Source of the DNA: Thozetella sp. PMI_491
Lineage: Eukaryota; Ascomycota; Sordariomycetes; Chaetosphaeriales; Chaetosphaeriaceae
Assembly: GCA_021432635.1 (NCBI GenBank)
Contig: MU270034.1
Location: 248,001-312,000, forward strand
Length of the DNA stretch: 64,000 nt
Direction of reading: 5' to 3'
Numbering within the stretch: position 1 is the stretch's first letter; the number at the start of each line of letters is the position of its first letter. This document shows, one piece after another, positions 11,764 through 22,288 of this stretch. Below the pieces are notes generated by a model, which ran no database searches, was not told where the DNA came from, and was given only the letters and a program-made list of their open reading frames with translations. The position numbers and the translations under genes were made by a program.

Positions 11764-13478
11764 TTACAGGTAGATGTAGCAGTATGGCCCCGCGACAGAG
11801 CTCACGTGGTGCTTGATTCCCAACTTCGACATGCACTTGGGAGTGACCGCGCCCAAGTCGATGATATCCTCGAGTGTAGCATCCTCGCTGGGCGGGCTGT
11901 TGTTCATGGTGCGCGTACCGGCGATCTGGAAAGACCGGGTAATCGGGTCCTGGTTCTGCCACACCCACCACGAGCGGTCGATCATGCCGTGGTGCAACCA
12001 AAACATCGGGTCGTTGGGTGAAGTGTATACCTAGAGAGTTTGTTAGTGGACACCGGCAGGAAGCGCAAAGAGGTCGAGGGTGGAAGACCACTAGCTACAG
12101 GGGCAAGGGTATATGTAGATATTGGTATTATACCGAATATCGGGTAAATTAATGCAGAAGTCATCGTTAGAAGTGAAAATAGACTTACGTCACCACCGGG
12201 GTTGCCTCCATAGCTGAAATGACCGACGCTTTGAGTTTTGTCAGCTTGCTGTCTACTCTTCCGGGCCTCATCTGTGTATTACTCACCTGTGCAGACCGGT
12301 ACCTGATTGGAGAGCGGCTTGCCACGGTCCGATGGTGTTCAGGCTCGAGTTGGTATACAGAGCCAGCAGGTGGTCATCTGTTTGCCACTTCGCGGTGTAC
12401 TCGGGCAGGATGTCGCGCTGGATGCAACGGGGCTGGTAGCTCAGGAGAGGACCAGCAACAACATTAGGGTAGTCAAACCAAGTGTCGACAGATGAGAGAT
12501 TAGCCTGGTAACCGACATACGGACCGGTCTCAACGCAGCCGCCGCCACGCCCCTCGACAACGGGCGAAATGCACGGAGCATTGATATTTCCGGGCCTTGT
12601 GCAGTTGTGCGGCCTCCAGACACCATTTCCACCCTGAGAATAGGGGCTACCATCCATGTAAGGCGAGTTGATGGGGTCCTAGGGTATGTTAGCGCGAGGT
12701 GATAGGATTCAGGAGGCGGGAAGTACCTTGGCGGATTTTCCCCAGTTCCAGTAGGGAAGGTAACCATCGTAGTCGCACTCATCGCGCAGTGCTCTCTCAA
12801 ACGCGTAGATATAATTTCGGTGCCACGACAAGAAGCTGCCGCTCAGGTGAATGAAGGGGGTCTGGGTGATGTGGATAGCGACCTTCGACAGATTAGTGCG
12901 TTGCCCCTTGATCCGACGCCATTATTGCCGGATGCTTCGAGTCATAGTTGAAAGAGACAAGGACTCACAAAGTCATCATATCGGGACTTCGCTCCTGGGG
13001 CCTCACCCTCCGCCATCTGAGACGGAGAATTCATCAAACATTTCACTACCGAGCGATTAGAAGCTCATTCTGTATACTTGTGAGAGAGGTCATTACCAGC
13101 GTTTGTGTACGCCAGCTTTTCACGGTTTGACAAGGTTGAGCTGCTTAGTGTCAGTTTGTAAGCGCTGCTAGGGCACACGAGGCACATACTACTCCCGCCT
13201 CACGGCGACGTCCTTGATGTTGCAAGTCGACAGGACGCCTTTCGTGGCGAGCTGCTTCTTGAGGCTGCCATCAATGGAAGTCAAGGTGAGCTTGGCCAAG
13301 CCCGCCGCTGCGATGGCATCGGTGGCGAGTGTCGACTACCAAGGGGAAGCATTAGCAAGCTATTCAAGCGTTTATGCATAAATCATAAAAGCGTCGGGAG
13401 TCGAACCTCGGGAACGTAGGCAGCCGCGGGAGCTACCGCCGCGGCCAGTGCCAACAGCTTGTAAGAAAAGACGTGCAT
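11764..13478 (-). CDS. Secreted tyrosinase-family copper oxidase
   Basis: Type-3 copper enzyme expected to hydroxylate or oxidise phenols. Exons, in transcript order: 13478-13407, 13335-13190, 13140-13097, 13045-12969, 12882-12727, 12678-12287, 12228-12189, 12030-11764 (397 residues, in frame). Signal peptide MHVFSYKLLALAAAVAPAAA. The family opening DVAVRREYSTLSNREKLAY follows. CuA ligands lie in VAIHITQTPFIHLSG..SWHRNYIYAFE (three His). CuB ligands are GLHSVGHFSYGGNPGGD (H-x3-H) and MFWLHHGMIDR. All six copper His are therefore present, and the seventh intron sits inside CuB. The first donor is GTTCGA, which is non-consensus. The absence of a long C-terminal cap domain, plus secretion, fits the short fungal tyrosinases often found in secondary-metabolite loci. 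The substrate is unknown. Confidence 0.9.
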
Positions 13479-16400
13479 TTTCCGTTGACCAAAGATACTT
13501 AGAAAGGAGTGAATAAGGGTCAGACTCTGGCACACACACAAACGAGATGCACCACGGAAAATTTTTGAGCTTTGATGCCGCCTGGAGGGAGATGAAGGGA
13601 ACCTTTCCACGTGGGAAAACAGCAGCTATTTGAAAGGAAGGGCTCGGCAACCAATCGAAGTCAGACTCCATATGCAGGTCCGGGGCAATTGCCGGATGAG
13701 GTTCAGACCCTTGGAATACAAGGGCTCCTTCAAGCTATTGCCAATGGCCGTTATTGCGATAAAAGAGACAGCTTCTTGCTCGGCAACCCGGATCCGGCCA
13801 GGTAATGCGCCAGCTGCTACCCCATGCGTACATTGACCAGGTTTGGTGGGCAGATGCTGTTTCGGCCCCCCGTGGTTTGATTGCGGCTGCGCAATACTCT
13901 AGCCGCAGATGGGGAGGCCGTTAGGCCGGTGAAAGGGTTCGTGGCTGTACAGACATGGTAAGGCTTTGTGCCAAGGACCGAGACTAATTTAGTGATCACG
14001 ACTGTATACGATTGTGTGGATCCCAATGATCCCTTTTCCTTCTAGCGTCAAATGGCGTAGTGATACCTGGCGAGTCTTGAAAAAAAAAAGGATGACTGCC
14101 AAGTGTGCTAGACTAGGTTCTAGAACAAAAAGAGATGCTTCCAGGCCAGGTTGAACAAAACGGCCCGGCGCGCATAATTACTCCGTACAAGGTCTGTGAG
14201 CTCCCGTCTCTAGTACGTGTCTGGCTTGACGTGCGGCAGCCCCAGAAAGATTTTGTTCCTGCGGCCAACACCACCGAGTATACTATGCTGTATTACCTGC
14301 GTCGTACCAAAAGGATGGGCACCCAGTTGTCGAACTAGCTAGGACAGTCGAAGAAGCCAACCCGAGTCTCCAGGCCCACCCTTGCTGGTTGAGTGCTATC
14401 TCGTCAATTCATGCTCCCCCGAACGCATAAATGCAACTACAACCGAATGTTCGGTTGCAGGAGTCTTGGCTCCGCCGAAGTGGCAGCTTGCTATCTATTT
14501 ATCTTCCTTGTCTGACACTTCAAATGGGTGAATGGGGAGGATAATTGCCCCTTCGGACAGCTAATTTCTGGCTCTCCTTCCCTACCTACCTACTTAGTCT
14601 AGCCGTTTCTCCCAGTCTATGCCTGTTTATATTTAGATGTTGTTTACTTTACCCGATGCGACCTTGGTCCTTTCGGGGCAAATTCTAATTCGTGGAGGGT
14701 TGCGTACGCTGGTTACATAACTGTAGTGGCTACCCTGACAAGGTGGCCCTCGTATTTGCAGGGGTGCTATGGAATAGAGAGCTATGCGCATGGGGCGCGC
14801 TGCAATCCGGAGTATGTATTATACATTCGCTCAATAGGGCAGCTTATAAGCAAAACAAACGAGGCAGCGGACCATGGAAGTGTCGGGTTCGCTTGACATG
14901 CTCCTAGAATAATGATGCACATTCCTTCCTTCACCTCTCTTCACTTCCCACAGAGCTGAAGCTAAACCTTGTGTGTAAACGGTGCCGGCTTCCCGGGGGG
15001 AGACAGTAGTTGATCTTGGCAGGTGGCATGGTTCCTCCTACGTGCCTCACACAGGCAGGATAGTGGTCTTGGTAGACACAGAATTGGCAGGCAGCAGGCT
15101 TTGAATGGGTCTGTCTGTGACACTGGTCTTGTGCGGGGGCAGACGCCGCCAAGGATTCCTGCCAGGATTAGCTCCGTAAGACCCTCCTTTAGTGGAGCAT
15201 GATAGCGATGCTAGTGCAGCTCTTCAGAGGCTAACGGCTGCTTTAAGCTTATTTTACAGGGTGATGCCGGATCTACGAGGGGCGGTGGCAGCGAGTATGC
15301 TTGGCAAGTCGGGGTGCCAACCAGGGTTAACTAGGGGGGGAATGTGATAGATGATTTGGAGCCGTCGGGGTCTAGTTATACATAAGTCCCTTGACAGAAA
15401 ATTTATGTGTCCTGAAAATTTTGCAACCCTTTTTCATTTGCCCAGGCTGGGGGTACTATGATGGCCCCTTTGGCAAATAATAACAACAAGAAAAGAGCGT
15501 TTCCTCCCGATCGTCCCGATCGATGTAACGCGTTGCAAGTAGACCCCGGCTCGCTATTGATAATTGATGCTCTCGAAGCGAGAACTGGGTCGGCCCCTAA
15601 CCGTGGAGTCGGACCTGACAACCACAAGGATCCTGCGCCGTACCGTCTTCCAGTAGTCAGGAAGCGATCCTGAGATATCCTGGCCCCCCACAACCCGATG
15701 AGCATCCCTCTAACTCGCTTATTATCACGTAGTAGAATGGATGGTTTCCTCCGGAGACACCTAGCCTCCACAGCGCAATCATACTCTATGATAGCCACAG
15801 AGAGCCCCTCCAATCGATCACACTTGATGGTTCAGCATCAGCTTCTTCCGCCTTGTCAAGTCATGCTAATTCTATCCCTATGTCGACAAGTATCAAGCAG
15901 ACCTAGAGTTGTGAATCCCACCGTCCTCTTTCCTCTCTGTTAAAATCACCACGGGGCATCCGTTTCATCCATCATGCCCTTTTTCTGAGCTCCTTTCTCA
16001 TGCAACAAACCCCTTCGGTTCTCCCTCAGGTTTGAGGGAGAGGGGAAGTAGGGGGCGAGTTGAAAAGCGACGGCATCCTTGCCCTCCACCTGCATATATT
16101 TTGTGGACCTGGAAGAACCGAAAACCTGTGTCCGCCAAATAGGTCTAGCATGTAGCGGAGATACGAGTCGGTGCCTATCCAAGTGCTCCAACCGTAAGCC
16201 AAACCACTGGAGGGCTAACCAAGGGCTTAGGGGGACCGGGGCTGGGGGATCTTGGCTATCTCGGCGAAGCCACGGGCTCGGCACCCACACGGAAAGGGGG
16301 AGATTGCTGTTCAACGAATCTTGAGCCAAGGCGCTGCTTCAACCTGGTTTCTAGCCCTGGTCCAGGAAAGCAGGGATATGTTACCAAACGGTCAACGCCA

Positions 16401-17023
16401 AGGAACAGCGCAGGGAATCTCGCGCCTGGCTGTCTGCACCGTTGTCATTTTCAAGCATTTGCCCTCACCAGTACCACGCTGATCTTCAAAGCCCACCTAT
16501 CAGTTTCTGGTGGTTTCTCTAGACAGGTGTTTGGCTTGTTTTGTCTACTGATGAGATATGTGTGCCTCATCTATTAGTATGGCGCATTTTCGGTCTGTTC
16601 CCTTTGGGTATTTGCTGGGTGTTTGGGTGTGGGTGTGGGTGTGTACCTGCATCGTGGTAGCGCCGAACAATTAGCGACGTTACATATACCCCTGAAGCGT
16701 AAGCCCTTGCCAGGTCAGGTTCTACATACAAAGCAGCATAGTCTAGCGGGCTACTAAAAACAGGACTTCCCCGACTTGGGTCCTGCAAGCAACAGTAGTA
16801 ATCTGAGCCGTCACATAACGGCTAGTGTTGCCGAGGTCGCCGCCCCGAAGTGCCTGCAAGGGCAGTGAGGACGGAAGTTTTCTTTGCCACACCGGCATAC
16901 CAGGGGGCGTCACTCACCGGACGGGTATTCATATATGTAGGTTGGGATTCTTGCCGATCTTTTCTTCAATCCCTCACCCCAGGACGACTCCATCGTGAAG
17001 TGGCAAGCGGGCCAGCGGACAGG
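13479..17023. other. Gene-poor 3.5 kb stretch
   Basis: No gene I can support. The longest open frames (for example 15813-15403, minus) show no family pattern and biased composition. One Cys-rich frame at 15152-14934 (minus) follows a good branch-site/CAG acceptor but has no visible signal-peptide exon. It is listed among the findings rather than as a gene. Confidence 0.5.
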
Positions 17024-18444
17024 ATGAACGCAATCAAGCCTCCAACTCCCGGAAGGGATTCGAACGTGCCAACGGTCTTGAGTGCGGCGATCGTCATGTC
17101 CGCGCTGGGGATCATCGTCTCTAGCACCCGATTTTACGTCAGGATATTCGTGCTCAAGTCGTTCGGATGGGATGACTGGACAATGGTCCTTGCAACGGTC
17201 AGTGCTTTCCTTCTCCAGTTTCCACATAATAAGGTAAGGGCTAAGACATTCCTTCGCAGATGCACACCATAGCCGTCCTCGTCTGCTTTATCGGACAAGT
17301 ACTAAATGGTGGTGGCCACCACTGGTACGATCTCGGTGTGCCGGACGAGTGGGAAGCCCTGCGGCACTGGGAGTACGCCCAGGTCTGCATCAACATCTTT
17401 GGCGTCAGCGTGGTAAAGATTTCGGTCGGCCTGGGCCTCCTTCGGTTCATGAAAGGAAAATGGGAAAAGCGGTTTATTATCTCGATGCTGGGTATGTTCT
17501 CCGGAACCCCCCTTATTGCTAACCCGAAGCTTACGGCGCATTCCAGTGTTTGTGGTTCTGTCGACCCTAGCAGGCGTTGGTCCGTTGCTCTTCGAGTGCA
17601 ACCCACAGCATATCAGCTGGGCCTACACGAGAACGCCGGGCGCATGCATGCCCATCAAATCTTTCGTGGCCGTCGGCCAGATGAACGGAGGTAATTAGTC
17701 GTCCCTAATGCTAGCCTCGACCTTGTGTTAATCCGCGGCCTACTAGCTCTTAACGTTTTCACCGACTTCGTCTTCGTCGTCACTCCTATTCCGACCATCA
17801 TCAAGCTCAAGGTCAACCGCATAACAAAGATTTCGCTCGTCGCCGTCTTGAGCATTGGTTTCCTGTAAGCTGTGACCGCTTCCCTAATAGGTAGCTTTTC
17901 GTACTGACACGTGCAGCGCTGTCGCCACCGCTCTGGCCAGGTTAGTGGTTGGTCAAAAGCCATGGCAGGCCGGAGATTGGGCTTGGTAAGTGACTCGACT
18001 CGCTCTGCTCGATTTACTCTAATATAAGTTTCTAGGGACCTTGGATTCTACCTCTGGAACTCGTACGTAAACTGTGTAGCCCAGAATTGTGAATCTCGTC
18101 TAACTTGCAATAGAGCCGAACTCAATGCCGGAATTATTGCAGCATCCCTCCCTCCATTACGACCCATCATGGGGCACTGGCTCAAAGACACAGCCCGACG
18201 CTTCCGAACGACCGACTCTCCTGGCTACGGAAAGAGCAGCAACTCGCGAGGGACCCGGCATGGATATCACAAGCAAGATGAAATTCATCTAGACCAGTGG
18301 TCGCGGGAGAACCACAACACAAACGCCCCCGTGGTTATGTCGACGGGTTATGGAAAGGGGGATGCAAGCAGCGAGGAGGGTATCCTGCCGTCGAATCCCA
18401 AGAGCATTGTCCGCCAGACCGAGATCGTCATCCACAAGGATTGA
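17024..18444 (+). CDS. Seven-helix rhodopsin-like (SAT21/Pth11-type) membrane protein
   Basis: Integral membrane protein of the fungal rhodopsin-domain family. Some relatives act as surface sensors and many are unassigned. Exons 17024-17197, 17260-17491, 17547-17690, 17747-17864, 17917-17985, 18036-18062, 18114-18444 give 364 residues in frame. Landmarks are a first helix (AAIVMSALGIIVSSTRFYVR), the conserved loop FGWDDWTMVLA, HTIAVLVCFIGQV, the loop GHHWYDLGVP, the CINIFGVSVVKISVGLGLLR helix, FTDFVFVVTPIPTIIKLK, the motif LGFYLWNSAELNAGIIAASLPPLRP near the last helix, and a hydrophilic tail. No N-terminal CFEM cysteines are present. The sixth exon is only 27 nt. Confidence 0.88.
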
Positions 18445-18653
18445 GGGGTAGAGAGGGTACGATGGATAAGGAGCTGTATATTTGAGATTCGATCTGTACT
18501 CACCACCGTTTTAGAAGAATTCCCCTTCTTGCACCTTCTAGTCTCCATCGCATTATCCGCCAGCCCGCGGTTGCAGAAATTTTATGATACAATCTCTAAA
18601 CTCAACATCTTGAATCCCCAGCAAAACTTGAAAATACTTTAACGCTTGGCCCT

Positions 18654-19738
18654 CTATCCCCCAAATGTTTGACCTCCGTCTTCTAGGTACTTCGTCTCTG
18701 CCTCTGTCGGCTCCCGGCCCAGGACCTTGTTGCGATGAGGGTAGCGGCCAAACTTGCTAATGATGTCGCGGTGGAGATTCTCGTACCCAGAGCTGCCAGA
18801 TATAATTTTCAATGGTACATTCTCATCACGGGCCATGACGACCCGGCAGTGCTCTACATCAGTTTTGACGTCATCAGGCCCTCCATCGGCTGCAGCGCCG
18901 TTGATCAGCGCCGTAACGTCATCTTGGAGCTGCTCGTGCTGCTTCACTGCGATGTCGTGGATTGCGAGGTCCTCCGAATGCATGAGCGGCATATAGAACC
19001 AAGATCGATAAGCCAGTCGGTACTTCACCTCTGGTCTCTGCGGAATACCCGCCTCGATTGCACGTAGTGAGATGGACAGGGCAACGGGATCAAACACCTC
19101 GAAGGCGACGCGCGAGTCCACGCCTCGGTATATGTTTCGGGGAATTTGATCTAGCAGCAATATGAGGCTTACCCAGTCCAGCGGAGACGCTGGCTTGGCC
19201 GCCAGCAGAAGGTCGTCTGCGGTTGCGGCGACCGACCTAATGAGCTCTAGCGTGCCGCCGTATCCTGCTCTAAGATAATTAGGTTAGTGTAGATCACACA
19301 CTCCAGCTTCACATGCGATAGTCCGTACAGACAAGCCTTGTCAAAACTTTCATCTCGGCCAAACCATCGCTTCATAGCCTCGGGTGTGGGCAAGATGAAG
19401 TGATCGTCATTTGGCAAGTCTCGGAACCAGAACTTGCGGATGTCTGCGAGAAAAGCGGGTGATAAGGCCTGGGCAAGTTCTGGATTCGCCTCTGTAGCGG
19501 GAGCCGTATCCCAAGTGCCGAACGGATTCTGGCCCGAATTTAGCACGGTAGTATTGTGCAGCGGGAATAAATTGGTGCTTTGTGATGAGATGGATCTGGC
19601 TGCTGTGGGTCCGGAATTGCCGGATGTGCTGGCGGTAAAGGCAACAATCGGCCTGGAAGCGATCATCAACGTGACGACGTTTCGAATCGAGACCCGACGG
19701 GCCGCAACCAGAGGGCTCGCCAAGCGCTGTACTATCAT
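18654..19738 (-). CDS. DUF924 family protein, likely mitochondrial
   Basis: Function unassigned. The family (PF06041) is shared with bacteria and has a helical, TPR-like fold. Exons 19738-19329 and 19269-18654 give 341 residues in frame. Signature blocks are IRKFWFRDLP, WFGRDESFDKACL, ILLLDQIPRNIYRG, FYMPLMHSEDL and HRDIISKFGRYPHRNKVLGR, close to the bacterial pattern. The first 30 residues are basic and free of acidic residues (MIVQRLASPLVAARRVSIR), which suggests a mitochondrial presequence. The start is the first ATG of the open frame. Confidence 0.88.
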
Positions 19739-21062
19739 TTTGCCTTTGTGAGCTGAGGTCGCTGGTGTTAAAAGTGAAATCTGCCTTCCAAAAGCTCAAG
19801 CAGGAAGAAGGGTTTGGTACATTACCAATCAGGTGCACGGACCACATGCCGCACTTGACTCGCCCGCGAACAACTATTGGACCCCAGCATCGATGAGATT
19901 GAGGCCTGCATCGCTAACCGTTGCTTCTTTCATCGACGTCCGGATGAACCTAGGAGTAGGCTCGTCGCAGAGTAGGACACTAATGGACAGGTCTCCAAGA
20001 ACGCTAAAACCCGTATCGGCACAACAGCTCGTAAATTGGAGTTCTTGAACACAGTACTTCCGTAGTTCACTCGACTGCATAGCTTTCCCCCAAAACCCAA
20101 AAAAAATGTGCTGTTTTCAAGAAATTTATCATCGTGCAAGGACCACCTACCCCCAGATATATATCTCCCCCGACCCCTCACCTTCTTCTCAGCCTTCTTC
20201 TCCCTTTTCTCCCCATCCTAGTGCAGGAGTACAGCCGCGGTAATGAGGATTCGTCTGAGCCCGGCTTTTTGCTAGTTGAAAACTACAACCTGACCACTCC
20301 TATCGGGCCTCGGCCTGGTAGGGAATTTTTGAGATTTGCCTCGCAAGAGATGCTTCTTTCATTGCGAACGCTCCATTTTTGGAGCGTCGTGGAGAAAGAT
20401 TTCTTGGAGCACGGCTAAAAAGAGAAAGCCGGTCGTACAAAACACCATCACTGATAAAATTGGCAGCGGCGGGACCGTGTCACCCTGGCCGTAGGTACAA
20501 CTTACGGAGTATTTATAGACAGTCGTTATCCCTATACAGTTTACCTGTGTTAGTCTTATACTGAGCATAAACCGCAGACCATCAGATGGCCACCAGGTAC
20601 GGAGCTAATCCACCAACTCGATTGACTCCCCAACTCCACGGCTCCACGGACTCCACGGCAGAATCCGGACATCTGAGAAACAAGATTTAGATACCCTTCC
20701 CATTAGCACCTTAACACTTGCTACATCAATCAACTGATTTTTCAACGCAAACCAGATATTCTATTGATGCTTATAAATCACTATAGTAACAATATTATGT
20801 GAGGCATATAGCTACGGATGCTAGAGGGGATCTAGATACCAGATTTGGGACAGCCCACCGCCAATGTAGGCCCAGTTAGCGAGCAAGCGAGCGAGCGCTG
20901 TAACATATACAGTCAATCGGCCCAGTGCGCCGAATGACGCCATCCAGCTCGGTATTAAAAGGCTAGCTGTCCTTCCAACACCAAAGCAGATTACATCAAG
21001 TATCGTCACAGTAAGAAGCTAGATACATCCACAGCGAACGGTGCTCGAAAGCCACGCAAGCC
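19739..21062. other. Spacer without recognised gene
   Basis: No coding region recognised. The part from about 20690 to 20820 is AT-rich. It carries the divergent promoters of the DUF924 gene and the oxidoreductase at 21063. Confidence 0.5.
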
Positions 21063-22142
21063 ATGACAATTTTAGCTACGATGAAGGCGTTCGTTACCGA
21101 CGGCAATGGCTCGGCGACCGTGCGGTCCGATGTCGCCATCCCCACGCCGGGCCCGGGCGAGATCCTAGTCAAAGTCACGCATGTGGCGCAGAACCCGACA
21201 GACTGGAAGGGCATGAAATTCGGTGGGCCGGCCGGCGCTATCATCGGGTGTGACTTTGCGGGCCTCATCGCCGACGCTAACGGCAGTCACTGGCCCAAGG
21301 GTCAGGCCGTCGCAGGCTTAGTGTTCGGCAAGACAACCGCTCCTCCACGGGGCGCTTTTGCCGAGTACCTGGTCACCGAAGCCGGGCAGGTGTTTGCCAT
21401 CCCGGACGGTACGTCCCCGCAGGAGGCGGCAACCCTCCCGCTCGCGTACGCAACCGCCGCCCAGGCCCTCGTGCAGCGCCTCGGCCTCCCCGAGCTGTCG
21501 CGGCCCGCGAACACTGCCGACCCGGTGCTCGTTTCGGGCGGCGCAACTTCGGTGGGGATGTATGCCGTGCAGTTGGCCAAGCAGGCGGGCCTGTTTGTCG
21601 TGGCGACGGCGAACCCTCGGAACCACGCCATGCTGCGGGAGCTGGGCGCTGACGTTGTGGTTGACTATGCCGACAACAACTGGCCGGCACACGTCAGGGA
21701 CCTCACCAAGGGCAGGCTGCAACATGCGCTCGACTGCGTCTCGGAAAAAAGCACCCTCGCTGACGTCGCGCGAGCTTTGTCCCAAACACAAGGCGGTAAG
21801 GTGGTCACGATCGTGCCGCGTAAGCAGGAGGACCTCGACGGGGTGGAAGGAGTGGGCCAAGGGGTCAAAGTCGAGAGCACCATTGTTTACACCGTCTTTG
21901 GCCGTGACGTGGGCGAGAGCACGCCCGTATATAAGCTCTTTGATAACACAGGGCTCGAGACGCTGGCCGGAGACAGGGAGTTTTGGGAGAAGCAGCTGAG
22001 GCTTTTGCCAGGGTATTTGCAGGACGGAAAGGTCAAGCCAAACCCTGTGCGGGAGCGGGGCGGGCTGGACGACCTGCTTGAAGGATTTAAGGAACAAGAG
22101 CAAGGAAAAGTGCGCGCCGAGAAGCTGGTCTACAAGATTTGA
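21063..22142 (+). CDS. Zinc-independent MDR oxidoreductase, trans-enoyl-reductase-like
   Basis: Medium-chain NADPH oxidoreductase, 359 residues, single exon. The GroES-like N-terminal half shows PTPGPGEILVKVTHVAQNPTDWK and GCDFAGLI. The nucleotide-binding fold starts around VLVSGGATSVGMYAVQLAK. The catalytic-zinc Cys/His ligands of alcohol dehydrogenases are absent, placing it with quinone reductases and the stand-alone enoyl reductases that serve fungal polyketide synthases. No polyketide synthase lies in the window, so a role in such a pathway is speculation. GC content and C-rich third positions are higher than in neighbouring spacers. ATG at 21081 (MKAFV) is an alternative start. It is convergent with the LamA-type gene, with only about 150 bp between. 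Confidence 0.9.
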   Translation: MTILATMKAFVTDGNGSATVRSDVAIPTPGPGEILVKVTHVAQNPTDWKGMKFGGPAGAIIGCDFAGLIADANGSHWPKGQAVAGLVFGKTTAPPRGAFAEYLVTEAGQVFAIPDGTSPQEAATLPLAYATAAQALVQRLGLPELSRPANTADPVLVSGGATSVGMYAVQLAKQAGLFVVATANPRNHAMLRELGADVVVDYADNNWPAHVRDLTKGRLQHALDCVSEKSTLADVARALSQTQGGKVVTIVPRKQEDLDGVEGVGQGVKVESTIVYTVFGRDVGESTPVYKLFDNTGLETLAGDREFWEKQLRLLPGYLQDGKVKPNPVRERGGLDDLLEGFKEQEQGKVRAEKLVYKI

Positions 22143-22288
22143 GGTGTAGAGGTACTAGACGAAAATACATGTCGCCTTGATCGTAAGTGGGATATTTCCT
22201 CGGCCGATTCGTAGGCCTTTTTTTAAGCAGTAGAGGCTAACAAAAAAATTTTACCCAAGATTAAATGGAGCTCTTATGACAAGTTATT

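Noticed and set aside
13385-13410. tRNA B-box-like GGTTCGACTCC on the minus strand
   Set aside because: The flanks do not pair into a T stem and no A box or acceptor stem is visible. It falls at the first exon/intron border of the tyrosinase gene.
15403-15813. 136-residue minus-strand open frame
   Set aside because: No recognisable domain, signal peptide or splice context; composition fits chance.
17050-17070. GTTCGAATCC-like tRNA motif on the minus strand
   Set aside because: It lies in the first exon of the rhodopsin-like gene and its flanks do not form tRNA arms.
21318-22103. 261-residue minus-strand frame opposite the oxidoreductase
   Set aside because: It is an antisense shadow of a GC-rich gene; the sense frame has clear MDR motifs.
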